Positions 36,152 through 47,378 of a DNA stretch of 64,000 bases are shown here, piece after piece (within the stretch, counting starts at the first letter, position 1; each line of letters opens with the position of its first letter). A model generated the notes under the pieces. The model ran no database searches. It was given only the letters and a program-made list of their open reading frames with translations, and was not told where the DNA came from. The DNA comes from Opisthorchis felineus (taxonomy: Eukaryota > Platyhelminthes > Trematoda > Opisthorchiida > Opisthorchiidae), in assembly GCA_004794785.1 (NCBI GenBank), contig SJOL01007707.1:725396-789395 (forward strand), in the 5' to 3' direction. The position numbers and the translations under genes were made by a program.

Positions 36152-36293
36152 ACTCCTGGGAAGGCACAAAAGTGTAGGAACTTTGTTTAAAAGTGGGCCA
36201 CACAATTCGACATCTAGATGGATTACATGGAAGCCTGAAGATCGTCGGAGTCCAGCAAATAACTTCAGAATCATGTGCAAGATAACCGGTAGG
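36152..36293 (-). CDS. Exon (model A), cysteine-containing
   Basis: 142 nt between an excellent acceptor (CATTTCCAAGTCCTTGCAG) and the donor T|GTAAGC. It reads PTGYLAHDSEVICWTPTIF, RLPCNPSRCRIVWP and KQSSYTFVPSQE. Phase 0-1. No domain recognised. Confidence 0.6.
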
Positions 36294-36363
36294 CTGCAAG
36301 GACTTGGAAATGGAAGTAGATGTGACTCAAAAGCAGCACGTGAAAATTGTTGGAACGTTCTAG

Positions 36364-36374
36364 CCCCCCCCCCC
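36364..36374. repeat. Homopolymer of 11 C
   Basis: Eleven consecutive cytosines, prone to assembly length error. Confidence 0.97.
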
Positions 36375-36836
36375 TTAAAATTTCATAAGGTGCGCTGGGT
36401 TTTAACTCCTTCATGTCAAACTTCGCAACTACTACGATAAGGCTGATTTCACTCCACTAAGCCCAACACTTTTGGATTCAAAAGAATTTATTACGGTTTT
36501 GTTTTTTCCAGTGCCAGGCAACTCATGTATCGGGAAATGGCAAATGTTGCAGGTTGTAGGATATGCAACCGAAAAATTTGGAAGACGGAGCATTCGATAA
36601 CTAATATCACAGTTAAACAAAAAATCAGTGTAGAATGTTCCACTTTTTAATGCCTCGCACATTTTTATATGAATCCCTTGCAGTAGACTTCATTTACAGG
36701 CAACGAAACCATTGGTAAACTCTAGGCTCTCTTCTGTGATTCTTGACAGTCACCATGCTGAATTTCGTTCCACCCGTAAATTATTTAAATAACTGTCAAA
36801 TGGATAGTTTCTCATTTTGTGTTAACTGCAGCTCAC

Positions 36837-36874
36837 CAAAAACTTCGCAACTGCTTGGCTTATAATTTGTGATG
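36837..36874 (-). CDS. Exon (model A)
   Basis: 38 nt, acceptor TTGGATACGTTCCCAG, donor TTG|GTGAGC, both good. It reads SQIISQAVAKFL, phase 1-0, linking 39033-39528 to 36152-36293 in frame. Confidence 0.45.
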
Positions 36875-39032
36875 CTGGGAACGTATCCAAGAATAGAACT
36901 ACTTTAGTAGTGACGAGTACGCTAGTCCTTTGAAAGCATTGCTTTGTTTGTTACTAGCCAGCAAGCTGATCTCAAAATTGTTCCGCACACGTTTTCTCAC
37001 TAGCTAGGTAACAATGTTGTTGAGGACATAGCTTAACGCGCTGGTCACCACTAAGGTATCGTCCCAGCTTGTTGGTCTTTTGTTGACAGTCAACTGCAAA
37101 AAAATTTCTTTGGTACTTTCTGGTACAACAACTCACTTAAAACAGCCCTCTCCATAGACGGGACACATTCTCATTAGATGTGGCCCAGTGTGTCATCCCT
37201 TAGGACAGGTCTTCCTTCAAGAGTGACAAGAGAGTCGGTTTAGTGTGTCCAGTGGCAATTTTTTCCTGCCAGCACTTTCTAAATGTGCCACAACAAAGAG
37301 TTACGTGATCTCACCAACTACTGTCCCAATAAGTTAAAGTGAATGACTGCTAAAATGGGAGTGGATATGTGTAACTAGCAGCTAGATCATCATTCATTCC
37401 AACCAACCACATCCCTCCACGGGCATCAATGCTTGAGCACGAGCTCGTCGGCATTGGACGACATCGTTCATTTGCAAAGGCTACTTTTGTTCATAGAACG
37501 TTTTGATCTGAGGAAAACGCAGAAACCAACTGCTACAGTTTGGCAATTTTCATTGAGAATAGAAGCAGTGATCTACAGAATAGAACGGTCAACATTGACG
37601 ACTTTAGCAGTCGCACTCTTGAGTCAGTAAAACAATGATTTTTTGACCAAGCAAGTTGACAGAATCCATAGCTTTTATAAATTCTAGGTTAATCCATCAT
37701 TAGGAATGTAACGAGCGTTTGAATTGTGCATAACGTGATTCATCAATCAGCAAAGTTTCAGCATTTTGCTGTTTACTGTCATATTGCTTATAATCATTCC
37801 TGAGTTATAACCTAACCTCGATTTAAATGAAGATGTGGAGTCGAACGAGCTTTAAACGGTGTGGTGCTACGGTAGCTGTGCAAGTCTCTTTGTCTTTCTA
37901 AAATACCAGTAAGTAGAATGCTAGTAACTGACAAATTTATTTGCTCGTATTCCAGCTAATACAGCTTTTACGTATAACAAATTACGAAAATGTTTGTCAC
38001 ACAGTGGGTGAAGAAGTTTACCGGTCTTTTTCTAGTGACTGCAACAAGCTATTCAGCAAATTACATTCGTGGAATCGAACGCCTATATTTTAAAAAAATC
38101 TCATTTTCGCATACCGTGAACTTAAGCCGCAATTACATTTAGTACTTATGATGTTGATGTAGGTGAAGGTAGCGAACAATGACTAAATACGGTAAAATCG
38201 GTAGACACGGGACCGTCAAATATGCCGAATTTAGTGCTTAAGCCAATGTGTAATTTTGTAGAATGCTGAAGACCTTGTGAGCGCTTTCTCGCTTTGAGTG
38301 TGACAATGAATGTAACGGCACAAATTCTGACCCTAAAACAGTTCTGTTTGTGCGACCTACGGGACTTATTGCCAATGGGACTACTGAACAGTCGCCAAAT
38401 GGTGGAATATGAACACAGAAAAATACATTAAAAACGATCAGTCTATTTGAGTGTTTGATTTGTTTATAAGTGTTAGCTTTTAAATGCATTTATTTTAATG
38501 ATTTTACCTTTCGCAATACTCCCATTTTTTTATTTTAGACGTAATGAGTCAGTTTTTGTATGAAGCGTCGCATCCGCTCGATTATTCGGCGACTTGGTTT
38601 GACCGAGTTGACCAAGAATGCGCGCCTGTCAGCTGAGTCACGCGAGCTATATGCAACCGACAAACAAGAATAATGGCTGACAACGCTTCTGCCCAGAATG
38701 TTTCTCGCTTTATCAGGCCGGCTTTGATCGATAAACCTGTAACCTGTGTGACGGCACTGTGCATCTGTGTCTACAACTGTATGTGTTAGCGAAACAGATG
38801 TGCAGCAAAACGTATCTCCAGGAGCTACATAAGTGAAAATTGAACAGATTCTGTTTTGCTAAAAGGTTTTGTGAAAAGGCAAAACAAAACATCTGGTATT
38901 TGGAAAACTCCAGAATGTGTGGAATAAAAAAATCTTAAAAGCATCCACATATCATCCTATCGATTTCCAAGTTAAGTGAAACACAATAAAACAAAAACTG
39001 AAAGGCAGTCGATAGAAACAGACTTCACTCAC
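36875..39032. other. Presumed intron, nothing specific seen
   Basis: AT-rich, without a splice-bounded open frame that I trust. Confidence 0.4.
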
Positions 39033-39528
39033 CCCGAAATAGGAAGTTCTGATGTTCGATTGGATCAATCGGCTGAATTTGCTTGTCTATTTCCTCCCAT
39101 TTTGTCTGTAATTGTGACATTAGTGATGTTAGTGTGGTTGCTAGAGCCGACTGCATTATGTCGGTTTTTGGGGCATGACCAGGGTGGCTGGACGAATCAC
39201 TGTAAGCAGTCTCAAGTTTTGTAGGGTTTTGTTTGACCGTATTCTTGAGAACATTGTTGGCTAATTGAAAAAGTGCGTTCTTCTTGCTCTCTTGTTGTTG
39301 AAAGGTCAGTAGTGTGGGCTGCGTTGACAAAAACAGCAAGGTATGGGAGAGAATTATTCGCAGTAATTGTTTAAAATCAAAGGATGTGGCAAAAGAAGCT
39401 CGTCTGAGCTGGTAGAAAACCAATTTGGCATTATGAGGTCTAGAACAGTGAATTGCACTGTGAAGTTCTTCAGAAAGGGATACCGACTTCAGCAAGGACA
39501 GGTTGGTTGCAATTTCCAGTTTTTTGTC
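39033..39528 (-). CDS. Long coding exon of unknown gene (model A)
   Basis: 165 codons plus one base. The donor CGGG|GTGAGT is strong. The acceptor (ATGAGTAG) is pyrimidine-poor, so the 5' edge may be slightly off. The peptide includes KKLEIATNLSLLKSVSLSEE, a hydrophobic helix LLRIILSHTLLFLSTQ, a polar linker, and QLQTKWEEIDKQIQPIDP. Such a long open run with normal composition is good evidence of coding. No family recognised. Confidence 0.7.
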
Positions 39529-40285
39529 CTACTCATACCGGACTTATCGATCTATATTGCATTTTTGTGATGAAACCAAATTACAAAGCACGTAGTTGAA
39601 CACTACTATTCACCAAGAGAAATGAGGATGAAAAGTCACTGAATATGATATGCAAACCTGAAAGGTTCTGACTAAAGATTGCACGGGAGGGCCATGATAA
39701 ACCAATGCCTAATAGACTTCGAAATTGCTGTATACATGAAAACTTACCGCTATCTTTCGAATCAAATATCTCTGAAAAATCGACGGTACGTGCGCTTTGA
39801 ATTCCGCCAAGGTAAAACTAGAACTGCAAAACTCGATCAGAGGGCATTATCTTCCCGGCAGGCGAAATTCTGCCACTACCAAGTGAAACAATGCCTCCCG
39901 CACAGGGAAACCCTTTTTGAAATGACAGTTTTTTTGGGAAAAGAAACCGACAGGGAACCTTATGCCAATTGAAGCAGCTTCATCACTAGCTTGAAACTAT
40001 CAGTCAACTGTCGGATTAAATCTTGGTGCTAATACAGTACACTATCCAAAGGTATAAGTTGGTTTCTTGTGAAAGTTGTTCTGTCTATATTAGTGTCTCA
40101 AGTAGGTGGTATTTGAAAGTGTATCCCACGGTGGCATTATGAATTGAAGCAGAAAAAGCAGAAAAATACAATGAAACTGTGGTTGTCTGCTCTATATTAC
40201 TTGTTCACATCAACTGCCACTGTGCGTGTATTTTAAGCATGGATTTGCCAGCGGAGCATAATGGGACACTTGCTTGAACTGCTAC

Positions 40286-40710
40286 GTATGACGGTAATTC
40301 ATGATCCTTGCGCATACGAGTCAGCTTGACGCATCTGTGACTACTGACCACTGTGCTGTTGGCTGAGCTATCGGTTTTCTTGCTCTTCCTCGGCCTAAAT
40401 CCAGTGTTATTATCAGCGTATAGTTGGGCACGCTGTGTCTTGCGTAGTTTTATGTTCCTAGTGAAAAGGGGACACAAGACTATAGGATATCTACAGTCAA
40501 CATGGGACGTTATTTGTATATACTCTAATTTATTCACTTGTTTGCAAAAAACATCCAAAACCGTCCAAATACATCTGCGTTGTTGAAGAGAAAACATCCT
40601 AGTCAACAACTTAAATTGTTCCCGGTAGAATGAAACAAAGTGATCATTCGTTTCTGGCCGATACTTATTTATCATTGACGAGAAGAAAACGGTAGGAGCT
40701 TTCTGACTTT
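40286..40710 (-). CDS. Long coding exon, possibly with a 66-nt in-frame intron (model A)
   Basis: It lies in a roughly 190-codon open frame. The acceptor CTCTATCACCACAG is good. The donor TAC|GTAGCA is only fair, and an earlier one is possible. The peptide includes YRPETNDHFVSFYREQFKLL, RRCIWTVLDVF and, later, basic FRPRKSKKTDSS. Bases 40458-40523 look like a tiny intron (GTATAT...CCCCTTTTCACTAG) but are a multiple of three and stop-free, so they may be retained. Confidence 0.53.
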
Positions 40711-41070
40711 CTGTGGTGATAGAGCAAGGTTCACAGAAATTAGCAAAAGGACGATATCGCGTGCGGTAAATTAGCTATGTGCTTTTACATAAATGTGGTG
40801 GATTTTCTCCGCCACTTTCCAATTCAAAGAGTAATGTCCGGTTGGAAGCTGACCTTTGAAGCACCATATAAGGCTAATCAGTAAAAGTACATTATGTTAT
40901 GTTATGCTCAAGAAAAATTGCAGCATCATTTGCAGGGGACTAAAAACAACCCTTAAGAGCTCCTGGTAAACTTTGAATAAACCATATCCAGAAAATATAT
41001 AAGTGACACGAAGACATATGTTCTGTGATGTGTTGGTCCAAAGTGCTTCTTATAAAACTATCTATTGCAG

Positions 41071-41160
41071 TTTGTGCCACGCAGGTTACTCAGGCTGCGT
41101 TGAAGACGATCAATATTCACAGCTTAATGTCAGCGCTGAGACCTTGTTTAAAGAAATTAG
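41071..41160 (+). CDS. Possible exon (model C)
   Basis: 90 nt, acceptor AAACTATCTATTGCAG, donor AG|GTGAAA. The phase-2 frame reads LCHAGYSGCVEDDQY then SQLNVSAETLFKEI. Another frame is open. Confidence 0.35.
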
Positions 41161-41639
41161 GTGAAAGCTTTCGCATTGCCGAGAATAGCATCAAATTAAT
41201 TATGAATGTTTACATAAAGCACAATCATATCGTCTTATTTGGAGGGAGAATGAAAGTTTTCAGTCCTCTAAGGGTCAGGAATCAGTCTTGTTATGCCCAA
41301 TGTGTTATATTTATTGTCAATCTATGAAGGACAGTGTTTGTCTCCTTGTGGTGCACTTAACGAATAGTCTCAAAAAAGTTTTGGATTAGCACTTTCTTAT
41401 TCATTGCGCACTCCATATTTCACACCCCACACTCCATATTTTTAACGACAGGAACGCGTTTTTAACAGCATAAGCGTAAACTGGCCAGCTCATTAATCCT
41501 AGTCTCGATTACTAAAAGTCGTGCCAAAGTTACTGGATCATATTAAGAAACTAGGAAAAGCACCAGCATGTTTGCTGAAGTATAAACAGTCTCGATGATT
41601 ATAACGATACTAACCTGCCCAAATTTCGTTTGCGTTCAG

Positions 41640-41668
41640 TGACCCTACAGGTTGGGTAAATTACCTAG
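41640..41668 (+). CDS. Possible 29-nt micro-exon (model C)
   Basis: Acceptor ATTTCGTTTGCGTTCAG, donor G|GTAATT. The only stop-free frame reads DPTGWVNYL and continues the previous exon in phase. Confidence 0.27.
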
Positions 41669-42218
41669 GTAATTGCATCTTCGGTTATTCTTGGCATGAT
41701 TTTGTCGAAATAACAGAACTAGGAAATTTTGTGACCCCGACAGCCGATTAGAAAGTGGTTTCGGCTCGCTGCTGCTTTATTATTCAGAAACATTGCCTTT
41801 ATATTAGTGTACAAACAATCTTCTAGAACGTCCTTCGGGAACCTGCATTATTTGCTCATATTCGCTTGATTGTGATAGGTTTTATCCGGATTGGTACATT
41901 GGTAGCTTGTGTTGTATGGCTATTGATTGTCTGTGGTGCATCGGTTGTTGATCTGCATAGCTGACGAAAACAAATAAAGCATAATGTCTGGGTGACCTTG
42001 GTTTGCCTTGCTCATCAGTTGTACGCTGCGAAATACTGAGGTGATTGGTTCCCGATCAATGAACCGGATTCGGACAGCTATTGCCTGGTGCTGTTAACTT
42101 GCATCGCCTCCTAACCCTACAATCACCTCTTATTTAATTGTACTATACGGATGCTGCTTAATTTCCTTCTTGCACCTTATGACAAAAAGAATTAACTTCC
42201 ACATGCTACTTGCTCCAG

Positions 42219-42359
42219 GTAGGTACGACCGAGAGCAAATCGGAGCCTTAGTTTACATCTGGCTAAGCATTTTTCGTCGTTCTGTATATCGAAATCAATG
42301 TATACAAAAAAATGAAGGAGGCATCGTATGCTGTCCTGCACTCACCACTACGTTTATAG
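42219..42359 (+). CDS. Possible exon (model C), hydrophobic then cysteine-containing
   Basis: 141 nt after CATGCTACTTGCTCCAG. It reads RYDREQIGALVYIWLSIFRR then CIQKNEGGIVCCPALTTT. The donor G|GTGATG is fair, and GTATGC at 42326 is an alternative. The stretch GALVYIWLSIF could be membrane-associated. Confidence 0.3.
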
Positions 42360-42778
42360 GTGATGATATGCGTCTTGTTTATCACGGTATTCTGCTCCTC
42401 TCGGCTATAAATAATGTCATATGCTTCCGTTCAGCCATTTAGCACGTGGTCGCCTTGTTTGCCTTTTGTCTTCGCCCACTCATTCGCTGGGTGACCAGCA
42501 TTATTAACTACCCACCACTTACAGGTCTATTGCAACGCGTTCGCCTGAACACATCTGTGCTTCAAAGGCAAAAGTTTGTCTATTGTGGGTAAATATCTAC
42601 GAAAAATAATTGTGAATTATGAGTTCGTAATTGAGCGCTAGTAAGATAACAGCAGTAAGCTTAAATCGACGGTTGCAAGTTAAGCTTACATAATCCATAC
42701 TTCAAGATTACTTTGAGCTTACGAAACAGCATCAGTATAAACCAATACACGTACAGCGTTCAACTTTTGTTTCTGTAG

Positions 42779-42808
42779 TAATTCTTATCCCAAATATTCG
42801 CTGTCTAT
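42779..42808 (+). CDS. Possible 30-nt micro-exon (model C)
   Basis: Acceptor CAACTTTTGTTTCTGTAG is excellent, donor T|GTAACT fair. It reads ILIPNIRCL, phase 1-1. Confidence 0.2.
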
Positions 42809-43053
42809 GTAACTTTAAAAATGAATGAATGCATTCAGCGCTGTAGATATTACAAACACTAAATGTTTCTAATCACTTGTAACCAGAACATACGATTAGT
42901 ACCAAGAATGTGAACAAATGCAAACTGATGTATCTGTTGGATGGCAAGCTGGTCCATAAGGCAAGCACAACCACTTGAGGTAACTTGTTGTAATTAAGAG
43001 TAAAACCTTTTCCAAGTTTTTCTGCACGGTTTTGTATACACCCTGATTTCTAG

Positions 43054-43150
43054 TAACACACCAGTATTGTCTTGCTTCCTTGTGTTTTGACCTAAACAGC
43101 TGCTCGTATATAGACAGCTTATGGATTATTAAAGTGGATTTTGTTCCTCA
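43054..43150 (+). CDS. Possible exon (model C)
   Basis: 97 nt after ACACCCTGATTTCTAG. It reads THQYCLASLCFDLNSCSYID then SLWIIKVDFVP. The donor CA|GTGAAA is weak. Confidence 0.25.
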
Positions 43151-46100
43151 GTGAAATAGAACGGTTATGAAACATCAGAAATCATGAAGGATGATTTACT
43201 TTTACCGCCCGTCAATTCCTTCTGCTATAAAGTGTACTGAAAAAATTCTTCACATATGGTACCATGGAGAATGCGTAAAGTGACCCATTCCTGTGTAATT
43301 ATGGAATTAGAATTTCTAAATCTCTTTAAACTACTATCAAACTGTACACAAACTGTTCTAAAAGAAAGACTCATAAAAACAGTATTAGTATTCAGTTCAA
43401 TTCACTTCAATTTGTCATCTCTAAACCGTGTACCACAGGCACTTTGGTTCCATTTGTATGAGTCTTCAGACTGAGTAGTCACCACTCTCGGAGTCAGTCA
43501 ATACATATTCATGTGGTGGGAATTGCGTGATTATGTGGTGAGTGACACTGTATACCTTATGGGTGCAAGCTAATCACGCTGTTCTCCAAGCATTCGTGGT
43601 CGACCTGTGTGGTCTCCAACAACCAGCCGGAAGACCGCGGTTTCAAAGCTCCTAGCGACCCATGAGTGCGTATTCTTGATAGGTGATACGGATATCCAGA
43701 GCTACTGGTTTTTTAGCCTGACTTCACTTTTCACTCGACAGCACCCACAGACATAGTAACTAATTGACGGCAGCTGTATTACGTTAGGAGAGGAAACGAG
43801 GTATCACGGTATCACATAAAAAGGCACTTTTCAATTGTTCGTCTTAATGGTCCACTTTCCAATTAAATACGTGCATACCATTTTCTTTTCTATTGAGTGA
43901 GGCTGACATGAACAGTTAACTGCCAGGTCAAAGAACATTGGTGGCAAATGAATGTGTGAGCTGTCGTGACACCAATAAAAGACTAGAAGTGATGCCAGCC
44001 ATTCTGACGCATCTTTTCTGCGCTATGTTTTGTGGAAATATTCCCCATCTATTTGGGTACTTTTTCCGTTTGATTCCTCCAAAAACAGCTTGTCCGTGGA
44101 ATTTTCCGGTTAAAAGTCCACTTGAAGTGGTTAGCATTTTTTTCAACTGTATGAGGACGCCACAACGTAACACTAGTCGGCAGATTAGCTTATTTTGACT
44201 AGCAACTGTGACAAATATTGATTGGCTAATTAAGTTACATAGCTAACCAGTTACATTATGGAGTACAACGTGAACGTGTTGTATGAGGCCGCATAAACTA
44301 ATAAACAGCTGACTACTGAAATGTCATGTGACAGATATTGGGTGGCAGACAAGTTGTGTACAAACCGTAACACAATAATATTTAGGCGACAGTGTGTTTC
44401 CATTCAGTTTAATTGAAAACACGAAGAAGGCTTGACCTACGAACGGATCATTTACTGAAAAGACGTGGAGTTTGCGGGAAGAAAACGTTTCTGTAGAACA
44501 TAGATTCTGACAAGGATTAGAAAACAAACTGCGGCTAGGTAAATTTCTGTAGATTTTCGGCTGTTACTACTCATGTGTATGTTGCTTCACCTCCGGAAAT
44601 TTTAGAGGGCTTAACAGGTGTGAAGCCAGAAATAACCCAGTACAAAGTGAGAAGATTCACTGAGTATACAAACAACAAACCGAAAGCCATGTTGGGGCAA
44701 ACGTTTTTGGGTAAGAAGTAACCACACTGCTGCCATGAACACTTTCGTATTTAGTGGACGAGTACTAAGTGCTGCATCCTCTTCCAAAAACAAAAAACTA
44801 ACGTTGGGTGTCAGACAATTCTGGCAGAGTGACTGTGGAATAAACAGGCCTGCGCTAATTTTTTGGATGCACATGGAGCTAAAGCTAACCGCTAGAGACA
44901 GACTGCATACAAAGCTCCTGCTGAAAAGGACATTTAGTTAATTACTTAGGACCGCGTACTCGTTTTATTTTTGAAACCCAAACCAAAATTGGACTAGCGA
45001 CTTTTCACCAATAAGTGATTCCTGTTCCGATACACCACTTCACGAGTTCTGAAAATACTAAACTGAAATGACCAAAAGAAGCAAACGAAGCTGTGATAAG
45101 TTGAAGGGCTGAAATGCTCTGAATTGTGGGTCTACAGTGAAAATGCAGATGATAGACAGCGAATATGCCAGACGAAACTTCTCGAAGCTTTGACCACCAA
45201 AGTTAGTTGTTATCAAGCGAAGCTGCGCTGCTTAACGTGCGATTTCTACTTTGATCGTAAATTTTAGGACGCTTGACGAAAAAAATGACGGGCCTTTTGG
45301 GTCTTGATTCAAGGTGCAAAAATGGTATTTATAGTCAATATCAGAACTATGAACAACAGTTTTTGGACTCGATCATTGTAAATTGAGGTAGGTTAGACGA
45401 GTCCTTGTAAAAGCAGCAATAAAAAGGCAGCAGTCGTAAACGCAACGACTAAGAACATAATCCGTGTAATAAAGTGCTTACTTCTGGGGACAAAGATAAT
45501 GCACGAATTAAATTGTCAGCCTAGTAAGGATCTGCTATCTGACATCCGTCAGGGTATTAGACTCGTTTTTGATGAGGAAATTGAGATTATCCGCATACTA
45601 TCAAACTACATTACACCAATAATCAAAACTCATCAATTACTTCCGCTTATATGTCTCGGGATGTTCTTGTTTAAAAAATCAAGTGGATGTGATTCGAACC
45701 TTTAGAATTTCGTGAACTTTAGAGGTTGTTCCTGGTCTACAGGCAAAGTGCTGACGCTGAGACTCTGCTTTTTTCAGGTCTCGTTTTCAGGCCTCCTCAA
45801 CGGGCACATTTGTAATTCAGTGCATTGGATATCTAAAACACCAGTGTAATAAGATAACATCAAAGAGGGCTCTTAATCCACGGTGATCTTCTATGAAGCT
45901 AGTAAAAACGCAGAAATATTTACCCGCTTACACATAAGTATTCTTATTTCATCTACAACGCAATGTGGTGGCCAGTCTGTTTAAATAGTGATCCTTATGC
46001 TTATGTACATTCACCGGCTAGCGGTCACATAATGGAACTTATCTCCCCGGATCTGGTCAGATCGATTTGCTGTGCGTTTGAGACGATTTTATCGCCTATC

Positions 46101-47116
46101 AAGAATTCACTCAGCAACCTTACTACGGTGATCAGATAGTGTCATTGAAAGAAGTCCGCTTTGTTGCGAATACATCACAACAAATTTTCAGAAAGACAAA
46201 AAAATCAGTTGCATTTTCACTAGGGTTTTTCTTATTTTTTAGTTTGTTTTCAATGTCCTTGACATATTAACTCGGCCCCTCTTAAAAACATCATTGCGAA
46301 TGAAGCCTCCACTTAGCACTGCGCTAAACTCTCATATCGCCATTAAGCAAAGTCACCACAATTGGCACAAATGGTGGGTTTATTGCAAAAGGGCACTCTT
46401 TTTAGAGAAACGTTTAAAAATAAGGTAACTACTGTTAAAAAAGAACACTTGAAGATTATTTTGAGACGGAATGGTAGAACAGATTTCTTATACCAATTAC
46501 AAGCCCAGCGTCATTTTGATGCTTACTCAACAAGAAATCCAGCAAAAAAACAACAGCCATGGTTTGAACCGCTGGTCCATCTAAAACGCAGCACCTTGAT
46601 GGTTTATAGATTTGTCTACGTTTTGTGTCAGCCACATGCAGCGATGCTCATTTATAGAATAACCAGTTGGATGATAGGATTGTACAACACCAAGAGCTAC
46701 AGCAGCCGCCCTATTTCGTCTGTTCTCCAGTTTGCTATCTCCACACATTCTGACGAAGGCAGCTCAGAGTTTGCAAGTGTTTTATTCTGTACATGAGGGA
46801 TAGGCCCTTGCAGAACTAGTCACAGCCCCCTGATCTGATAAGCACCATTTGTTGTTCTGGCTACCCCGACAGATTACGAACCGTCACTTTATTCTAAATA
46901 AATTGCTTCAACTTACTGCAACGCACAGGTGACCAGGTTTCTTCTTTAAAGCAGCTACACCTCAGTGTCATAATACAAACTAGTTTTACAGTTCTGTTGA
47001 GTGTGATGTCTGCTCAGCGCAATACACAACACATTTGTAACAATTTCTCGCATCTACTGAACGTATGTGGTAACTTTGTTCGAGAGAACACGAGCGTCAC
47101 TTTTGTGACTGTTAAG
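43151..47116. other. Gap with no firm exon; SINE remnant inside
   Basis: A 144-codon plus-strand open frame (46362-46796) and a 72-codon one (43256-43474) have protein-like parts but no splice support. A SINE-like head is at about 43575-43670. Otherwise AT-rich. Confidence 0.35.
43575..43670 (+). repeat. tRNA-like SINE remnant
   Basis: AGACCGCGGTTTCAAAGCTC resembles a tRNA B-box arm, with GTGGTCGACCTGTGTGG upstream as a possible A box. Decayed. Confidence 0.35.
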
Positions 47117-47378
47117 AAACGTAAATCCGTCAACAAAACTGGAATATTCAACTTTAAACAGCAGTTTGTTTTTCGAGGGTGAAAAACATGCCAAAGTGAA
47201 AAAGGCCCCCAATACTCCACCTGGCGTAGGTAGCGAGCGCAGTGTGCCTCTAATATCAGAGTCCACGGATCTTTCTGCAGAAAGTATATTGACACTGCGT
47301 GCACTGCATGATAGCACCTACCGTAGACAAGTATCAAAAGACAGAATAAACAGACTTGATAAGCTGTACAATTTATAA
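47117..47378 (+). CDS. Terminal coding exon of unknown gene (model C)
   Basis: 86 codons then TAA at 47376-47378. The likely acceptor is CACTTTTGTGACTGTTAAG. The peptide is hydrophilic and normal in composition: NVNPSTKLEYSTLNSSLFF, GEKHAKVKKAPNTPP, RSVPLISESTDLSAES, and a basic C-terminus QVSKDRINRLDKLYNL. An opposite-strand open frame of 156 codons is Cys/Leu/Ile-rich, as expected for the antisense of a real exon. No AATAAA follows closely. It could be a cytoplasmic tail; the function is unknown. Confidence 0.5.

Larger units (their letters stand above)
4571..40710 (-). other. Gene model A: large multi-exon minus-strand gene (hypothesis)
   Basis: About 27 splice-bounded open segments between these limits can be read right to left with compatible phases; they are listed separately. 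The longest (4571-5011, 39033-39528, 40286-40710) are unlikely in random DNA. The shortest, of 20-40 nt, could be chance. The predicted protein is not one I recognise: HEAT-like or hydrophobic stretches early, cysteine-containing middle segments, and a helical spectrin-like end. It may be more than one gene. Retroelements and repeats sit in its introns. No first exon, promoter or stop is identified. Confidence 0.4.
41071..47378 (+). other. Gene model C: plus-strand gene ending at 47378 (hypothesis)
   Basis: A plausible terminal exon (47117-47378) plus five upstream splice-bounded segments whose phases agree from 41071 to 43150. Phase 2 is left at 43150 and the terminal exon accepts phase 2. 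At least one exon may be missing in the 4-kb gap. It would lie between, or nested within, the minus-strand models. Confidence 0.3.

Noticed and set aside
46362..46796. Plus-strand open frame of 144 codons
   Set aside because: No splice sites or motif. Parts such as STRNPAKKQQPWFEP feel repeat-like, but I cannot place them.
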